Of a DNA stretch of 64,000 bases, positions 1 through 11,480 are shown piece after piece. Source of the DNA: Wallemia ichthyophaga EXF-994 (lineage: Eukaryota; Basidiomycota; Wallemiomycetes; Wallemiales; Wallemiaceae); assembly GCF_000400465.1 (NCBI RefSeq), contig NW_008806279.1, positions 310,001 to 374,000 on the forward strand, written 5' to 3'. Made by a program: the position numbers and the translations under genes. Positions within the stretch are counted from its first letter, which is position 1. Each line of letters opens with the position of its first letter. The notes beneath the pieces are model-generated. The model did not search any database. It saw only the letters and a program-made list of their open reading frames with translations, and had not been told where the DNA came from.

Positions 1-619
1 ACGGTTGGATCAGTGACCGTGTATACTGAGCTAACAATCCGTTTAACCGCATAAAAGTCATTAGAGTCTTTAGCCGCGCTAATACGTGAGATGAGTTCGT
101 TACCGAGTTCAGATTGTGTGTTACCGAGTTGAAGATTGTGCAAGTCATGAGTATTCTGTGGCGGGGAAATATGATCAGCTGCATCTTCTATACCGCTTTT
201 AACATTTTCTACAGAAGTCGTTGAATTACTCCTAGGGCGCCCGCTTTGCTCAATCTGAGCCGGATGAACACTTTGTGTGGTGATATTTCGACGCTGATCA
301 CGAATAGCCCTAACGACTTCGCCACGCGATGAGTTGCTAACGCTCTGGCGTCTAGAAAGTTTATTCCTATAAGCCTGCGAAGGAGAGCGGCCTTCTTCGT
401 CGTCGTTTGAGTTGTTGTTGGCTTGAGTAAAAGCGCGTCCGTAGCCCTGTAAAGAATAAGGATAAAGCAAACGAGTTCAAATTTAAAACCCACGTGATAT
501 CCTTGATAGAAATTGCGGCCAGGATGGAAACCTGTGCCGGGACCACCAGAAGTTGCAGACGGGCTTTGAGCTACGATGCTCCTAAATTGGTGCTGAAATG
601 AACGAAAGAATGTTTTCAT
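1..619 (-). CDS. Putative mitochondrial protein, 3' end cut off by the window
   Basis: Read on the minus strand from the ATG at 619. Exon 1 is 619-494 and exon 2 runs from 446 off the left edge; the 47-nt intron 493-447 has a GTGGGT donor and a TACAG acceptor, and the join is in frame. The N-terminus (MKTFFRSFQHQF) is rich in Arg, Phe and Ser and lacks acids, as in a mitochondrial presequence. Exon 2 is polar (NNNSNDDEE, Arg/Ser-rich) and then reads ELISRISAAKDSNDFYAVK, which could be the start of a helical-repeat (PPR-like) domain, but that is a guess. I do not recognise the family. It is divergent from the phosphoserine aminotransferase gene, with only 65 bp between start codons. Confidence 0.6.
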
Positions 620-684
620 CCCACTTCTCTATAGGAGTTCTTTATTCTTTAGCTGTTGGGCGTTTTATCTAAACCATCACTAAA

Positions 685-1915
685 ATGCCAAATCGTAACG
701 ACGTCGTAAATTTCGCAGCAGGTCCATCGACGCTGCCAACCGTAGTGCTTGAGAAAGCTGCTCAAGGTCTTCTCAACTACAATGGCCTCGGTATGGGCGT
801 TGCTGAGATTTCTCACCGCTCAAAGGAATTCAAAGCAGTTAGCGAGAAGACTGTGAGCGATTTCAAGACCCTAATGGATGTCCCAGATACGCATGAGGTT
901 CTTCTTATGCAGGGTGGCGGTATGGGTGCCTTCTCCACCGTTGTACTCAATTTGCTCGCTGCCTGGAAACTGCAGAACCCTGAATCGAACGCTAAGACTA
1001 CGTTAGATTACATCGTCACAGGCAGCTGGTCTAATAAAGCGGCAGGCGAAGCTAAGAGATTGACTCAAGGTACCGATGTCTCCGTCAATGTCGCTTTGGA
1101 CGCACGCAATCACAGCCAAGACGGCAAATCATTCTCCAATATCCCACCAGCTAACGAATGGAAGTACTCAGAGAACCCAGCCTTTGTCTATTACTGCGAT
1201 AATGAAACGGTCAACGGAGTAGAGTTTGATAAGAGCTTCCCATATGATTCACTCCCACCAAACACAAATCTCGTTGCGGATGTTTCGTCAAACATACTCT
1301 CTCGCAAGATTGACGTGAGCAAGCATGCTGTTGTTTACGGTGGTGCACAGAAGAATGCGGGTATCGCTGGTCTTACACTGGTGATTGTCCGCAAGGATCT
1401 CCTCGTAGACACAGACGCAGCTTTCAATCTCGGCGGTATCCCTCAAGTCCCACACCTGTGTGACTACAAACGTCACGCGGACAATGAGAGTATGTACAAT
1501 ACACCACCTATGTTCGCAATCTACGTTTCAGGACTCACATTTGAGCATATTTTGAACCACGGAGGCGTTGATGAATACTCAAAGCGCAGTGACAGAAAGA
1601 GTAGTAAACTCTATCAAGTGATTGACAACTCCAACGGGTTGTACAAACCAAAGGTATCACCAGAAAGCAGGAGTCGAATGAACGTTGTGTTTACTCTTCC
1701 AGATGAGGAGACGGAGAAGAGATACCTTAATGAAGCTGACAAGTTGGGATTGAAGAACCTCAAAGGACACAGGTAGGTATTGGTGTACTACTGGGAGAAG
1801 CCGTAGTAAGCTAATCCCCCGCAGATCCGTTGGAGGAATCAGAGCATCGTTGTACAACGGCATAACGGAAGAAGACGCAGATAAGCTTATAGAGATGATG
1901 AAGTCGTTCAAGTAG
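685..1915 (+). CDS. SER1: Phosphoserine aminotransferase
   Basis: PLP-dependent class V aminotransferase that converts 3-phosphohydroxypyruvate and glutamate to phosphoserine in cytosolic serine synthesis. Two exons, 685-1772 and 1825-1915; the 52-nt intron has a GTAGGT donor and a CGCAG acceptor and gives 392 aa, the family's usual length. Seen: the N-terminal NFAAGPSTLP motif, MQGGGMGAF near residue 78, and YGGAQKNAGIAG, whose Lys is the expected PLP Schiff-base residue. The splice restores the family signature GHRSVGGIRASLYN, which fixes the intron position. The protein ends ...EMMKSFK. Sequence and length look intact. Confidence 0.95.
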
Positions 1916-2179
1916 ATTGTAATTGATAGATGTATGCAAATGAATGAATATTGAGTGTCTATATTTCGGTGATAGCGCCTGCACGCCATTTCACCAGTGC
2001 AACACAAGGAAAGAAGTTAGAGCTATAAAGCATCAAAAGAGATTGCTATAATATAACTAGCCACCCAATTTACATGAAAATACAATAAAAACAAAATAAT
2101 TGGCAATAAAAATAAAATTTGTGTTGATGAGAGAAGCACTCGCAAATTTCAACGTTGCGTTCGAGCTACTAGCAGCAAA

Positions 2180-2690
2180 ATGGTAAAAAGACAGCGGGAG
2201 GCGATAATACCAGGGCTAACACGACGTATAGGATCCAACCGGTGCCATTACATTGAGAACTCGCAAATTCACCGCAAACCCATTGCTGCAAAGACGTCAA
2301 TTCGTCTTGGACGTTCTCCACCCAACACGTCCAAACGTCTCAAAGGCTGAGCTCCGCGAGAACCTTGCAAAGATGTACAAGGCTGAGCTCGATTCCGTAT
2401 GTCTATACTTTATCGTTGGTTTGACCAGCTTTAGTCTTACAAAACTGCAGGTCACCGTCTTTGGTTTCCGTACTCACTTTGGTGGTGGTAAATCAACCGG
2501 TTTCGGTTTAGTCTACGACTCTCCTGCCGCTGCTAAGTCGTTCGAGCCTAAGTACAGATTGGTAAGATTCGGTCTCGCTGAGAAGGTACAAAAGCCATCT
2601 AGAAAGCTCAGAAAGGAGAGAAAGAACAAGAGCAAGAAGGTTCGCGGTACCGCCAAGAACAAGGCAGCTACCTCTGACAAGAAGAAGTAA
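2180..2690 (+). CDS. RPS24: 40S ribosomal protein S24 (eS24)
   Basis: Small-subunit ribosomal protein, 135 aa, in three coding exons. Exon 1 is only the ATG (2180-2182). Intron 1 (2183-2231) has a GCTAAC branch site and a TATAG acceptor. Exon 2 is 2232-2396, intron 2 is 2397-2450 (54 nt, in frame and without a stop, so it can be mistaken for coding) and exon 3 is 2451-2690. The spliced N-terminus [14 protein letters not shown] matches the family start, and joining exons 2 and 3 restores [18 protein letters not shown], the family core. The C-terminus is a Lys-rich tail ending DKKK. An intron directly after the start codon is common in fungal ribosomal protein genes. Confidence 0.93.
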
Positions 2691-2956
2691 ACTGGTTCTA
2701 ATCCTGCTAGTTAAAAGTTCAGTCAGATGTATGCATTTTCTCAACGTATATGATATATGGGTCCTAAAACATCTTGCTACTTGATAGTGACTGACTTTCG
2801 ATGGATTTCCGACTGACTTTAGCGTTATTGCAAATTTTCTTTGACAAGTGCACGCGCGCGAGTTATCCGTTGAGTGAAAAGTATTTCAGTGACTGAGCGT
2901 TATATTACAATAGTCTTTGGCTTATTGCTTATTACTTTTTACTTGATCTAGCACCC

Positions 2957-3915
2957 TCACTTGTCTGCTTCGTAGACATATCCACCTTGGCGCTGCACTA
3001 CTTTCAGCTCAAGTCTGTCGAGCTCCTCCTTCCCTTGCGTGACACCCGCACTGACTGTTTGACCTGGTATCAGCGGTCCAACGCCAGAAGGCGTACCGGT
3101 GAGCAAAACATCACCTTCCTTTGGTGAGTGGGTAAGTGATTGACACTGACTAAGCACGCGATTCATACCTCCAAACGCATGATGGATGAAACGTGCTGGA
3201 TAAGTCTTGGAATACGGAATATCATATCAGAAGTGCGTCCCATTTGTCTGATGGCATCATCTGCCTATACGATATGAGTTATTTGCCAGAGTGGATTAAC
3301 AAGCGTACCTTTAACCACAAGCCCAATTGATGTGGATCGAATACTTTCTCCCTAGGGATGAAATCACTGCTACTGTTAGTCGTTCTTGAGAGGTGCAAGT
3401 GACATACCCAATCGGAGTGAAGCTATCAAAGCCTTTCAAGGTAGACCAAGGCAAACCCTTCTTCTTGATTTCGTCTTGAATGTTTCTAGCCGTCATATCG
3501 ATAGCTAGCGCTGTATCTGTGTGAGGAAGATATCAAGAAAGATACGGGAGACGAACAGTAACCAGCAATATGCGATAGGGCGTCGTTGTGCGAAATGTCC
3601 CTTCCAGTCTCGCCAATGACGACACCAAGCTCAACTAACCAAAGATCAGACACCGGACTCAAGACGCTGATAAGAAGCTGAGCTCACCTTCGTGATGCGC
3701 AACGACGCCTTGTGGAATCTCAATGTTGCCCCGGGTGCGTACAAAGGAGCTTGTTGGCTTTAAGAAGAAGAAAGGTTCCTTTGGAATTGCGTTTTGAAGC
3801 TCTGCTGCACGTCAGACCATAATTTGGGCCGGAATAACGGACCTTTGGCGTGTTCAGAGTAATTGCGTCCAATTGCGACAATCTTGCGAGCTGTAGAGTG
3901 AAATTTCTGTGCCAT
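2957..3915 (-). CDS. Fumarylacetoacetate hydrolase-domain protein (FAHD1-like acylpyruvase/oxaloacetate decarboxylase)
   Basis: FAH-fold metal-dependent enzyme of the FAHD1 type, which cleaves acylpyruvates or decarboxylates oxaloacetate, usually in mitochondria. Start at 3915 (MAQKFHSTARKIVAIGRNY). Exon 1 is 3915-3843; intron 1 (3842-3802) has a GTCCGT donor. Further introns restore FFFLKPTSSF, HHEVELGVVIGE (metal-binding Glu pair), DMTARNIQDE, KGFDSFTPIG, TSDMIFRIPRLI and EGDVLLTGTPSGVGP, each a family block, for about seven exons. The donor before DTALAID (GTTACT) is the weakest call. The protein ends ...GGYVYEADK. The apparent open frame upstream of 3915 is not needed. Confidence 0.87.
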
Positions 3916-4736
3916 GTTGAGTGTACTTGAACAACTGTTTCCGCAGCTTGTTGGTGGTTCTAATCGTTTTGAAGGGGATATGACTGTAGCATGAGCGAGT
4001 GCTACGTGTGTACACCAAACCACACGCTTAGAATCACACTGTACAACGTCACTGCTCACAGCTTCCGAGCACAAATTTTCGAGGGAAATGTAACGAATCG
4101 GATGTAAAGAAATAAACGATACACGCAAGATAACAAAAAGAAATAAGAACAAGCTACAAAAAAAAACCAAATAAGCTCGGTTATGTATGATTTTTGCGAG
4201 TCGTTGGAGCAATTGGCGAAATTTTGTTTCTTCCAGACCAACAGCCATCTCTTTGGATTTGCGAATAACTCAATCCCAGCCAGGAGAAAGAGTAGCACTT
4301 AAAGAGACAGCAGTAGAAATCCCAAGTACTTCATTGGCTCTCAAATCACGCAGAGTCAACTCAAGCAACAAGCCTTAACTAACTCCACTTCGTCGGAATT
4401 CGATCTCCCTCGCCACACGCTTTAGGCCTCACAGTGAGTTTATTGTGGTGGGCGCAGACACCCATCTAATGTGTCCCACAGTTCACTGGCTGGGTATCTT
4501 TTAAACCTCCTTGACTTGCGTAGACCTGCACAAGCTCAAGCAGTTTATCGTTTCGACTTTTCCACTTGCTGCCGCTAGAAACCTTGTTCAAGCGTCAGCA
4601 CCTAAACTTTATATTCTTAGATCCTCGCGAATCGAAGCGGGGATTTTGAACTCGACTGACGGCCACTATAAGCGAGAGGCCAATCAGGCACTTCTCGCGT
4701 TCAACGGCTACCTCACCACAGTCAAAGAGCGACACA
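3916..4736. promoter_or_regulatory. Shared divergent upstream region of the FAH gene and ornithine decarboxylase
   Basis: An 821-bp interval between two divergent genes, long for this window. It holds a 63-codon ATG-initiated open frame (4187-4378, plus strand) and, at 4435-4481, a sequence with every hallmark of a local intron (GTGAGT donor, CTAAT, CACAG acceptor). An A/T-rich CTTTATATTC near 4602 could be a TATA element for the decarboxylase. No ATG lies between 4482 and 4737. Whether the small ORF and the intron belong to a long 5' leader of the decarboxylase mRNA cannot be decided from sequence. Confidence 0.35.
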
Positions 4737-6242
4737 ATGCAATTTTATGAATCCACACCAGCCACAGGCCATCCTCAATTATCTCCTACAGCCTCAAACA
4801 ACTCAAACAACTCCCCAAAGAACCACGTTATCCGTCATAATCTTCCTACTCCCCCACCATCACACTCCGCCAGTCCTGCCCCATTAGATAGGCAGAAATG
4901 CGTCTATGAATCCCTCCCAAATCTCTATCACGGCTCAACTGAATCTCAACTCGCTAAGCAAATCAAATTACTTGAAAGCCACAAAGATTTCGCTGAAGAA
5001 AATCCTTTCTTCGTTGCAGATATTTCTTCCGTCTACAAGCAGCACATTAGGTGGAAGAATGAACTACCTCGAATCGAGCCTTTCTTTGCCGTAAAGTGCA
5101 ATCCTGATCCTTATGTCATTAGACTGTTAGCCGCTTTGGGCTTAGGTTTCGATTGCGCTTCTCAAGCTGAAATTAACACCATCCTAAGCTTACCCACCAG
5201 TTGCCCTGCAACTGAAGATCCTTCCAATAACATTATATTCGCAAACCCATGCAAAGCTGCTTCAATGGTCAAGTTCGCACGTCGAAACCAAGTCAAAATG
5301 ATGACATTCGATAATACCGATGAACTCCACAAGATAGCCAAATTATATCCCAGTGCTCAACTAGTCATCAGAATTCTTACAGATGACTCAAAGAGTGTTT
5401 GTAGATTCGGTATCAAGTTCGGCGCTCCACTCGATGCAGTCCCACACTTGTTGAAGACAGCGAAGGATTTGAGTTTGAATGTCATCGGTGTCAGCTTCCA
5501 CGTTGGATCGGGTTGTTATGATCCTCAATCATATGTAGATGCTATTCAACGCTCAAAGAAGACATTTGAAGTTGGTGAATCTCTTGGTTACAAGTTCAAC
5601 CTTCTTGACGTAGGTGGGGGATTTGGTCATGACAACTTTGAATTACTCGCAAGATCATTGGGTCCAGCTGTGGACGAATATTTTCCAGCAGAAACTGGAG
5701 TTCGTGTGATCGCTGAACCCGGTAGATTCTACGTCCATGATGCCTTCTCATTGGCTACGAACATAATTGCAAAGAGAGGATCGGCTGATGATATTGATGA
5801 AGATATGGATGATCAGTCACCTAAAGTCATGTACTACCAGAACGACGGTGTCTATGGAGCCTTTAATTGCGTCATGTTCGATCACGCTGAGCCTAAAGCA
5901 AGACCATTGACAGTACAATCACAGTTAGTGCTTGAAGATGTTCAGCTCAACGAAAGAAAGGTTGACAGTGAGGAAATATCTTGCTCAATCTGGGGACCAA
6001 CGTGTGATAGCTTAGACTGCGTAATGAAGTCTCACAAGCTGGCGAAAGGGTTACAAGTTGGTGATTGGTTGAGGTGGGATGAGATGGGAGCATACACGAT
6101 CTGCGCTGCATCAACATTTAATGGCTTTAGCAGAGCTGACGTTCACTACACGTCTGGTGCAGATTCGATGGAGGCTCAAGAAGTTCGGAGGATTTTACAG
6201 CAAACAGCGCCTGATTTACAAGGCTTAATAATGTATCCATAA
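4737..6242 (+). CDS. SPE1: Ornithine decarboxylase
   Basis: PLP-dependent decarboxylase that makes putrescine from ornithine, the first step of polyamine synthesis; active as a cytosolic homodimer. A single uninterrupted frame of 501 aa, unusual here since most neighbours are spliced. Seen: PFFAVKCNPDP with the PLP Lys, FDCASQAEI, RFGIKFG, SFHVGSGCYD, LLDVGGGFG, IAEPGRFYV (phosphate-binding) and the catalytic WGPTCDSLDC Cys/Asp block. The first 75 residues are low-complexity (Asn, Pro, Ser), as in other fungal enzymes. Family members are controlled by antizyme; no antizyme gene is visible in the window. Confidence 0.96.
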   Translation: MQFYESTPATGHPQLSPTASNNSNNSPKNHVIRHNLPTPPPSHSASPAPLDRQKCVYESLPNLYHGSTESQLAKQIKLLESHKDFAEENPFFVADISSVYKQHIRWKNELPRIEPFFAVKCNPDPYVIRLLAALGLGFDCASQAEINTILSLPTSCPATEDPSNNIIFANPCKAASMVKFARRNQVKMMTFDNTDELHKIAKLYPSAQLVIRILTDDSKSVCRFGIKFGAPLDAVPHLLKTAKDLSLNVIGVSFHVGSGCYDPQSYVDAIQRSKKTFEVGESLGYKFNLLDVGGGFGHDNFELLARSLGPAVDEYFPAETGVRVIAEPGRFYVHDAFSLATNIIAKRGSADDIDEDMDDQSPKVMYYQNDGVYGAFNCVMFDHAEPKARPLTVQSQLVLEDVQLNERKVDSEEISCSIWGPTCDSLDCVMKSHKLAKGLQVGDWLRWDEMGAYTICAASTFNGFSRADVHYTSGADSMEAQEVRRILQQTAPDLQGLIMYP

Positions 6243-6278
6243 ATCAAATTTCATGATAAATATTCTTAATTACTAACT

Positions 6279-9200
6279 ATGAAGAGGTCGCACACAGATG
6301 CGCCTCGAAACAACCGTCAGCGTAAGAATATTCTGACTAGGACATTCACAGTCCAAGGCCCCAAAGATCCAAGAGTCGCTGTTGATGAATGGCGCGGCGT
6401 GAAGAAGAGTGATGATAGCAAGGAGAATGATGGTAGTGGGAGTGATTGGATTTCATCTGATCAAAAGAAAGACGTCATCAAATGTGCAATCGCTTACACT
6501 ATTGCAACTTTATTCACCTTTAATCCAACATTAAATCGTCTAATAAGTGCCTTAGACTTTAATGACCAATCTAAATATTCCAAAGTGGCAGTGAATGCCC
6601 ATAATCTGGCATCTGCTACCGTCTGGTTTAATCCTGCGCGTAGTCGCGGCTCTATGCTACAAGCTATTCTCTTTGCTTTGACTGCTTTAGCATTCGTCAC
6701 AGTTTTATCTTTAGCCGCTACTTTCACGTTGACTTTCGTGGATTTTGATCCGGAAAATGAGTACTGGTCTACAGATATCGATGAATTCATCGTCGCTTTT
6801 GTTTGGATCGGTATTGGCTCAGCTATCGCCGCTTTCGCTAGACTCAAAATGGCCAATCAGACGTTCAACTCAGCAGCGACCATGTCTTGCATTGTTTTCT
6901 ACTCAGTTGTGGTAAACAATGGCGGTATAGCCAGGCTAATCCAGTATCTGGGTATGGCGATGATTGGTATTATCATCTCATCCACCGTCTGCCTCTTAAT
7001 CTGGCCGAAAAGCTCAACAAGTGCACTGCGAAGAGATCTCAGTGACAGCATGGATAGTTTTGCAATGCTATTAGATACACTGTTCTCCAATTTCACTCAA
7101 GACGGCGAAAAGCCACTCGATAAAGATGCTTTCGATAAAGCTGTCAAAGCGCACGACGAAGCTTTTGTCACTTTGAAAGCTGAGCTCCCACACGCCCTTC
7201 GTGAAAGATGGTTGAAAGATCAGCGCGTTAACAAGAGTCAGATACGTCAAACATACAAACACGCAGTGGAAGCTATCGAACGTTTAGCTCAGCATTTGAC
7301 AGGGTTTGTGGGGTATACTTAGGCAGGCTGGTTAGCTGACATTATTTACAGATTGAGAAGCTGTCTTAATATGCGTGATGAGATGATGCTTCAGGATGAA
7401 AGCTTCTCAAAAGCATTCCAGACAAGCATTGACATAGCAAGAAAACCCATGCAAGAACTTACGGTGGGGTATAATATTAAACTCTGGATTATGGCTAACT
7501 CACTTTCAAGGAGACAACTGTGAACGTGCTGAAAGAAGCAAAGTTGGTGTTCAAACGTGATTCAAACCCTGACGTGCTTACTGAAACGCGCCGCTCTATG
7601 TTGATAGCTAGTGAAAGAATGCAACGTGCAATAAGAAAGTTTGATATTTCTTCCGGTATAGTGCTCGAGTCTTCGCAGCCAGACATTAGAATAGATGTCA
7701 AGTCAATACAGGAGCCATCGCTGATAACTCAGTTCTATTTATTCAATCTAAGAGAGCTAGCAACAGAGCTATACCACCTTCTATTATTGATAGATGAGAT
7801 AAGCGAGCATGATTTAATGTTCGTCTTTAAAATCTCATTGAGAAACTCCAATATTCTTGATGAGAATTATCAAGATGACGAAAGTGTCTTTGACGAGAGC
7901 AGCTCTTATTTCAGCACTAAGCTACAGCGTCCACCAATGTTGCGCAGAAGAATGAGAAAAACTCTATCCAAATTAATTCCCATTGATCCCAGTGAATTTA
8001 AGGTAGACGATCAATCTAAATACTGGAGAAGCAGTAAGGTTGTTGAGGAGGAGAGTATTGGTTTCCCAGATCGACTCAATCAGATGCTATGGAAAGTACT
8101 CAGATTTAGCAGAAGAAGGGATGTTAAGTTTGCTATTAAAACGGGTGGTGCTTTGGCTATACTCTCGATGCCCTCCTTCCATTCCAACTTACGAAAGTTT
8201 GCTATGAACCTAAGGCTGGAATGGGCGTTGATTAGTTGCTTTGCATCTCTCTCTCCCACAGTCGGACAGACAAATTTCATGTGGTGAGACATACCAAGGT
8301 GTGATTAACACTACTCACAATATATCAGCTTCCAGCGTATTCTCGGTACGCTTGTTGGTGCTGCTGTCGCAGTCATTTCATTCATCGCACTGGGTCATTC
8401 ACTAGTCGGTGCTATAGGATTTCCTATTGTCGGCTTGTTTTTCTCGCTTCCATGTTTTTATATAGTTGTTGGATCGAGCAGATATTCTTCGACTGGCCGT
8501 TTCATTCTTCAATCGTACAACCTCGTAGCATTGTACGCATTTAATTTGCGCGAGCAAGATATGAATCCTATAACAATAGCCGCAAAGCGCTCAGCGGCTG
8601 TTACATTGGGAATTACATTCAGTATGATAGTTTCAAGACTTTGGTGGCCAGTTGAAGCTCGCAAAGAGTTAAGAACTGGACTAGGTGATTTGATTCTAGA
8701 TTTAGGATATCTTTATAACAGACACACATTAGCGCAGTCAGTCTCGCCAGTGCCTTTCTGTCTCAGTCCACAGTCTGTCGATTCGTTCGATCTGGCATCG
8801 GAAGCTGAGCGTGCTTCGGAAACAACAAACTTGCTTAGTCCACAAAAAACAATGATGGGAGAAAAGAGAGAGGAGCAGATATCCAAGGAGTTCATGTCCA
8901 TGGAATTGCACATACAAATACACTTGATCAAATTGCGTAACTTGCTAGCACAGACCAAGAATGAACCCAGAATAAAAGGACCATTCCCAGTAAAGAAGTA
9001 TGCAGACTTACTTGGCTCATGTCAAAGAATACTTGAGGTAATGCATATTCTGGGAATGGTAACGCAGCCGCAGAACTTGTACGCACGACGCTTCATGGAC
9101 AAATTCAGAGAAGAGAGGAGAGAAATGGTTGGAAACGTCCTGCTCTTCTTTAGCGTGATTGCTAGTGCACTCTACTCCAAGTCGCCACTGGCACCGTATC

Positions 9201-9533
9201 TCCCACCTGCTAACAAATCAAGACAAGCACTGATGGATAAAATTCAGGCAGCAAGCTCAACAGCATCGGCGACAGCAGCAATGGCTGCTCAAGCTTCTAC
9301 TTCCTCAACGCAAGACTTGGAAATAAACTCAACTGCGTCACATCTTCTAGTTTTTGCCTACGCTCTTTGCATGCGTTCGCTTATAAATGAACTTGAAGTA
9401 TTGGGAACACAGCTGCAGGGCACGTTCGGTGTTATTGGCAATACAGACACAGGAGTGCTTGAATTCGGTAAGTGTTAAATGTCTAATATCAATCAAATTA
9501 AGCATCATTACAGAGAGAATGTTTGAGGATTAG
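6279..9533 (+). CDS. Large multi-pass membrane protein with DUF2421/aromatic acid exporter-like domains (BRE4-like)
   Basis: Five exons: 6279-7303, 7352-7463, 7511-8283, 8329-9467 and 9514-9533, with introns of 43-48 nt, giving 1,022 aa. The last exon codes only for ERMFED. The N-terminal half has several hydrophobic segments (IKCAIAYTIATLFTF, LQAILFALTALAFVTV, IVAFVWIGIGSAIAAF, GMAMIGIIISSTVCLLIW). A second cluster after residue 600 (RILGTLVGAAVAVISF, GAIGFPIVGLFFSL, AVTLGITFSMIVSRLWWP) leads to a long cytosolic tail. This two-block layout is typical of the fungal putative ER transporter/DUF2421 family related to bacterial fusaric-acid exporters; the substrate is unknown. It lies only 36 bp after ornithine decarboxylase. 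Confidence 0.82.
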
Positions 9534-9569
9534 TTGCACTAAACCCACATATCACACTAGGAATCACAT

Positions 9570-10071
9570 CTAGTACATCTCGAGCGACATACCTAAACAC
9601 TTGTCAGCTCATATCGCGGGATACCCCACCAATAGTAACTTACCATCATTTCTACAAACTGTTAGAGCAGTTTGAGTCAAATAGAAATTCACGTACATTT
9701 CATACTGCAAAATGATGAGTATATTAGGTAAATGTGAATATCTAACTCACGTCATAGAGTGTGATGTGCTGCAATGTGTGAGAGTCTTTCATGGTGGTGT
9801 AAAGCGAGTACGTACATCCTTGAATTCCGAGTACTTGGGTTGGTCAGAGGAGAAGAAACACATCCAAGACAACTCACCCATTTCTTCAGTCTGATTTTCT
9901 CGCTGGGAATAGTCAATACAAATCATATGTCCGCCATGTTCAAACGTACGGCTTGGTGCCGGATTGTGCAGCAATCATCTTCTTGAGGTCACCAACGGTA
10001 TCGTGCGAATCGCACTTAACGCGGACCTTTGTGCCGAGTCTATCGTTAGCAATAACCTTGAGCGGGAGCAT
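9570..10071 (-). CDS. HUB1: Ubiquitin-like modifier Hub1/UBL5, seven exons
   Basis: A 73-aa ubiquitin-like protein that binds spliceosomal Snu66 non-covalently and aids use of weak 5' splice sites. Exons: 10071-9950, 9902-9878, 9833-9816, 9768-9751, 9704-9697, 9651-9644 and 9592-9570, separated by introns of 44-51 nt. The spliced protein reads [20 protein letters not shown], then [38 protein letters not shown] and YEINDGMSLEMY. This follows human/yeast UBL5 block by block, which is strong evidence for all six introns. Exons 5 and 6 are 8 nt each. The family normally ends with two Tyr plus one residue; here the stop follows the first Tyr. It is convergent with the upstream transporter (36 bp between stops). 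Confidence 0.9.
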
Positions 10072-10280
10072 ATAAGCCGTGAATAAGAATTGCAGTCTAG
10101 CAGCCCACTTCGATTAAGCCCATTTGGGAGTTTGGGTGCAAGTGAATCTCTTTAAGAGCAACGATGATGATTTGCGATTATTTAACAAAATTTGGCTTTC
10201 GTGGGTGAATTGCTGTTCGGCGTGTGCTGCTGACATAATTCCCAGCGTCAGATACCCCACCGCTAACACTTGCACTGGCA

Positions 10281-11406
10281 ATGCTTGGAGCGACAGTCGC
10301 TGGAGTCACGCTGCTCAGACTGCTCAGCGTGCTCTACGACGTCACACTTAGGAAGGGAATCAGTGTATGCGCTGCCATCTATCCATTTCTCGATTCTGAC
10401 GTCCATCTCCAGTTAAAGAAGTTCGGCGCAGGTAAAGGCAGTTGGGCGGGTGAGTGAGCCTTATTCGCTGTAATCATCTCTTATCGTCTCATTAAAGTCG
10501 TCACTGGCGCCACGGACGGCATCGGAAGAGAATTCGCGTTTCAACTTGCCAAAGCTGGTTTCAATATTGTTTTAGCATCAAGATCTGCTGAGAAATTGGG
10601 CGCTGTTGCTGCTGATTTGGGTGCGTCAATCTTTGTCTCATTGAATTGCTCACAAAGCTCCGTCAGAGTCCAAATACAACATTCAGACCAAGACTCAATC
10701 AATCGACTTTTCAGCTGGCGACGATAAGTCTTATGAGGCATTCGATAGGTCCATTGAAAGTCTTAACATTGGTGTGCTCGTTAACAATGTCGGTAAATCG
10801 CATGAAATGCCTGTTCCATTCGAGGAAACTCCACTCGATGAAGTCAAAAGTATAATTGAGATCAACATAAATGCAACACTCCGTGTCACTCAAGCTGTTC
10901 TACCAAAACTGGTTGAGCGGTGAGTGAAATTTTTGATGCATTGCGCCATCTAAAACTGCAAATACAGCAAGAACGGACTTGTTCTTAACATCGGCTCATT
11001 CGCAGGCACAGTACCAACACCATTACTTGCCACCTACACAGGCTCAAAATCGTTTTTGGTCAGCTGGTCTCAAGCCCTTGGCGAGGAAGTCAAATCAAAG
11101 GGTGTGACTGTTGAATTGGTTAACACCTACTTTGTCGTTTCGTCCATGTCCAAGATTCGCAGACCATCTAAGTTAATTCCTTTACCTGCTACATACGTAC
11201 GCTCCGTTCTTAGAAGAATTGGCCTCTCTGGCGGTTCAATTTCAAGACCATACGCTTCTACGCCTTACTGGTCGCATGCAATTGTCGACGCCTTCCTCTG
11301 CTTGAGTGGCTTTAAGAAGCTCGAACTGTGGTACAACCACAAGATGCAAAAGGATATCCGCATCAGAGCTCTACGTAAGAAGGAACGCGAGGCTAAGAAG
11401 CAGTAA
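10281..11406 (+). CDS. IFA38: Very-long-chain 3-ketoacyl-CoA reductase (17-beta-HSD-type SDR)
   Basis: ER-membrane NADPH-dependent reductase of the second step of very-long-chain fatty acid elongation. Four exons (10281-10449, 10498-10620, 10658-10919, 10968-11406) give 330 aa. The start at 10281 puts a hydrophobic segment ([17 protein letters not shown]) at the N-terminus as membrane anchor. Seen: the Rossmann motif [23 protein letters not shown], the catalytic Ser in NIGSFAG and the YxxxK pair in [10 protein letters not shown]. The Lys-rich C-terminus (KKEREAKKQ) is compatible with ER retrieval. All motifs are intact. Confidence 0.92.
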
Positions 11407-11480
11407 GCAGTAAAGCAACATGCAACAAACATATTCACATTCTTGTCAAGGCAATAATTTACATGATTTAATGCGTCTAT

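Noticed and set aside
1288-1476. Antisense frames inside phosphoserine aminotransferase and other genes
   Set aside because: Shadows of conserved coding sequence on the other strand, without their own features.
4511-4750. Open frame overlapping the start of ornithine decarboxylase
   Set aside because: It opens at TTG, contains no ATG, and resembles nothing known; probably an accidental frame in the leader or promoter.
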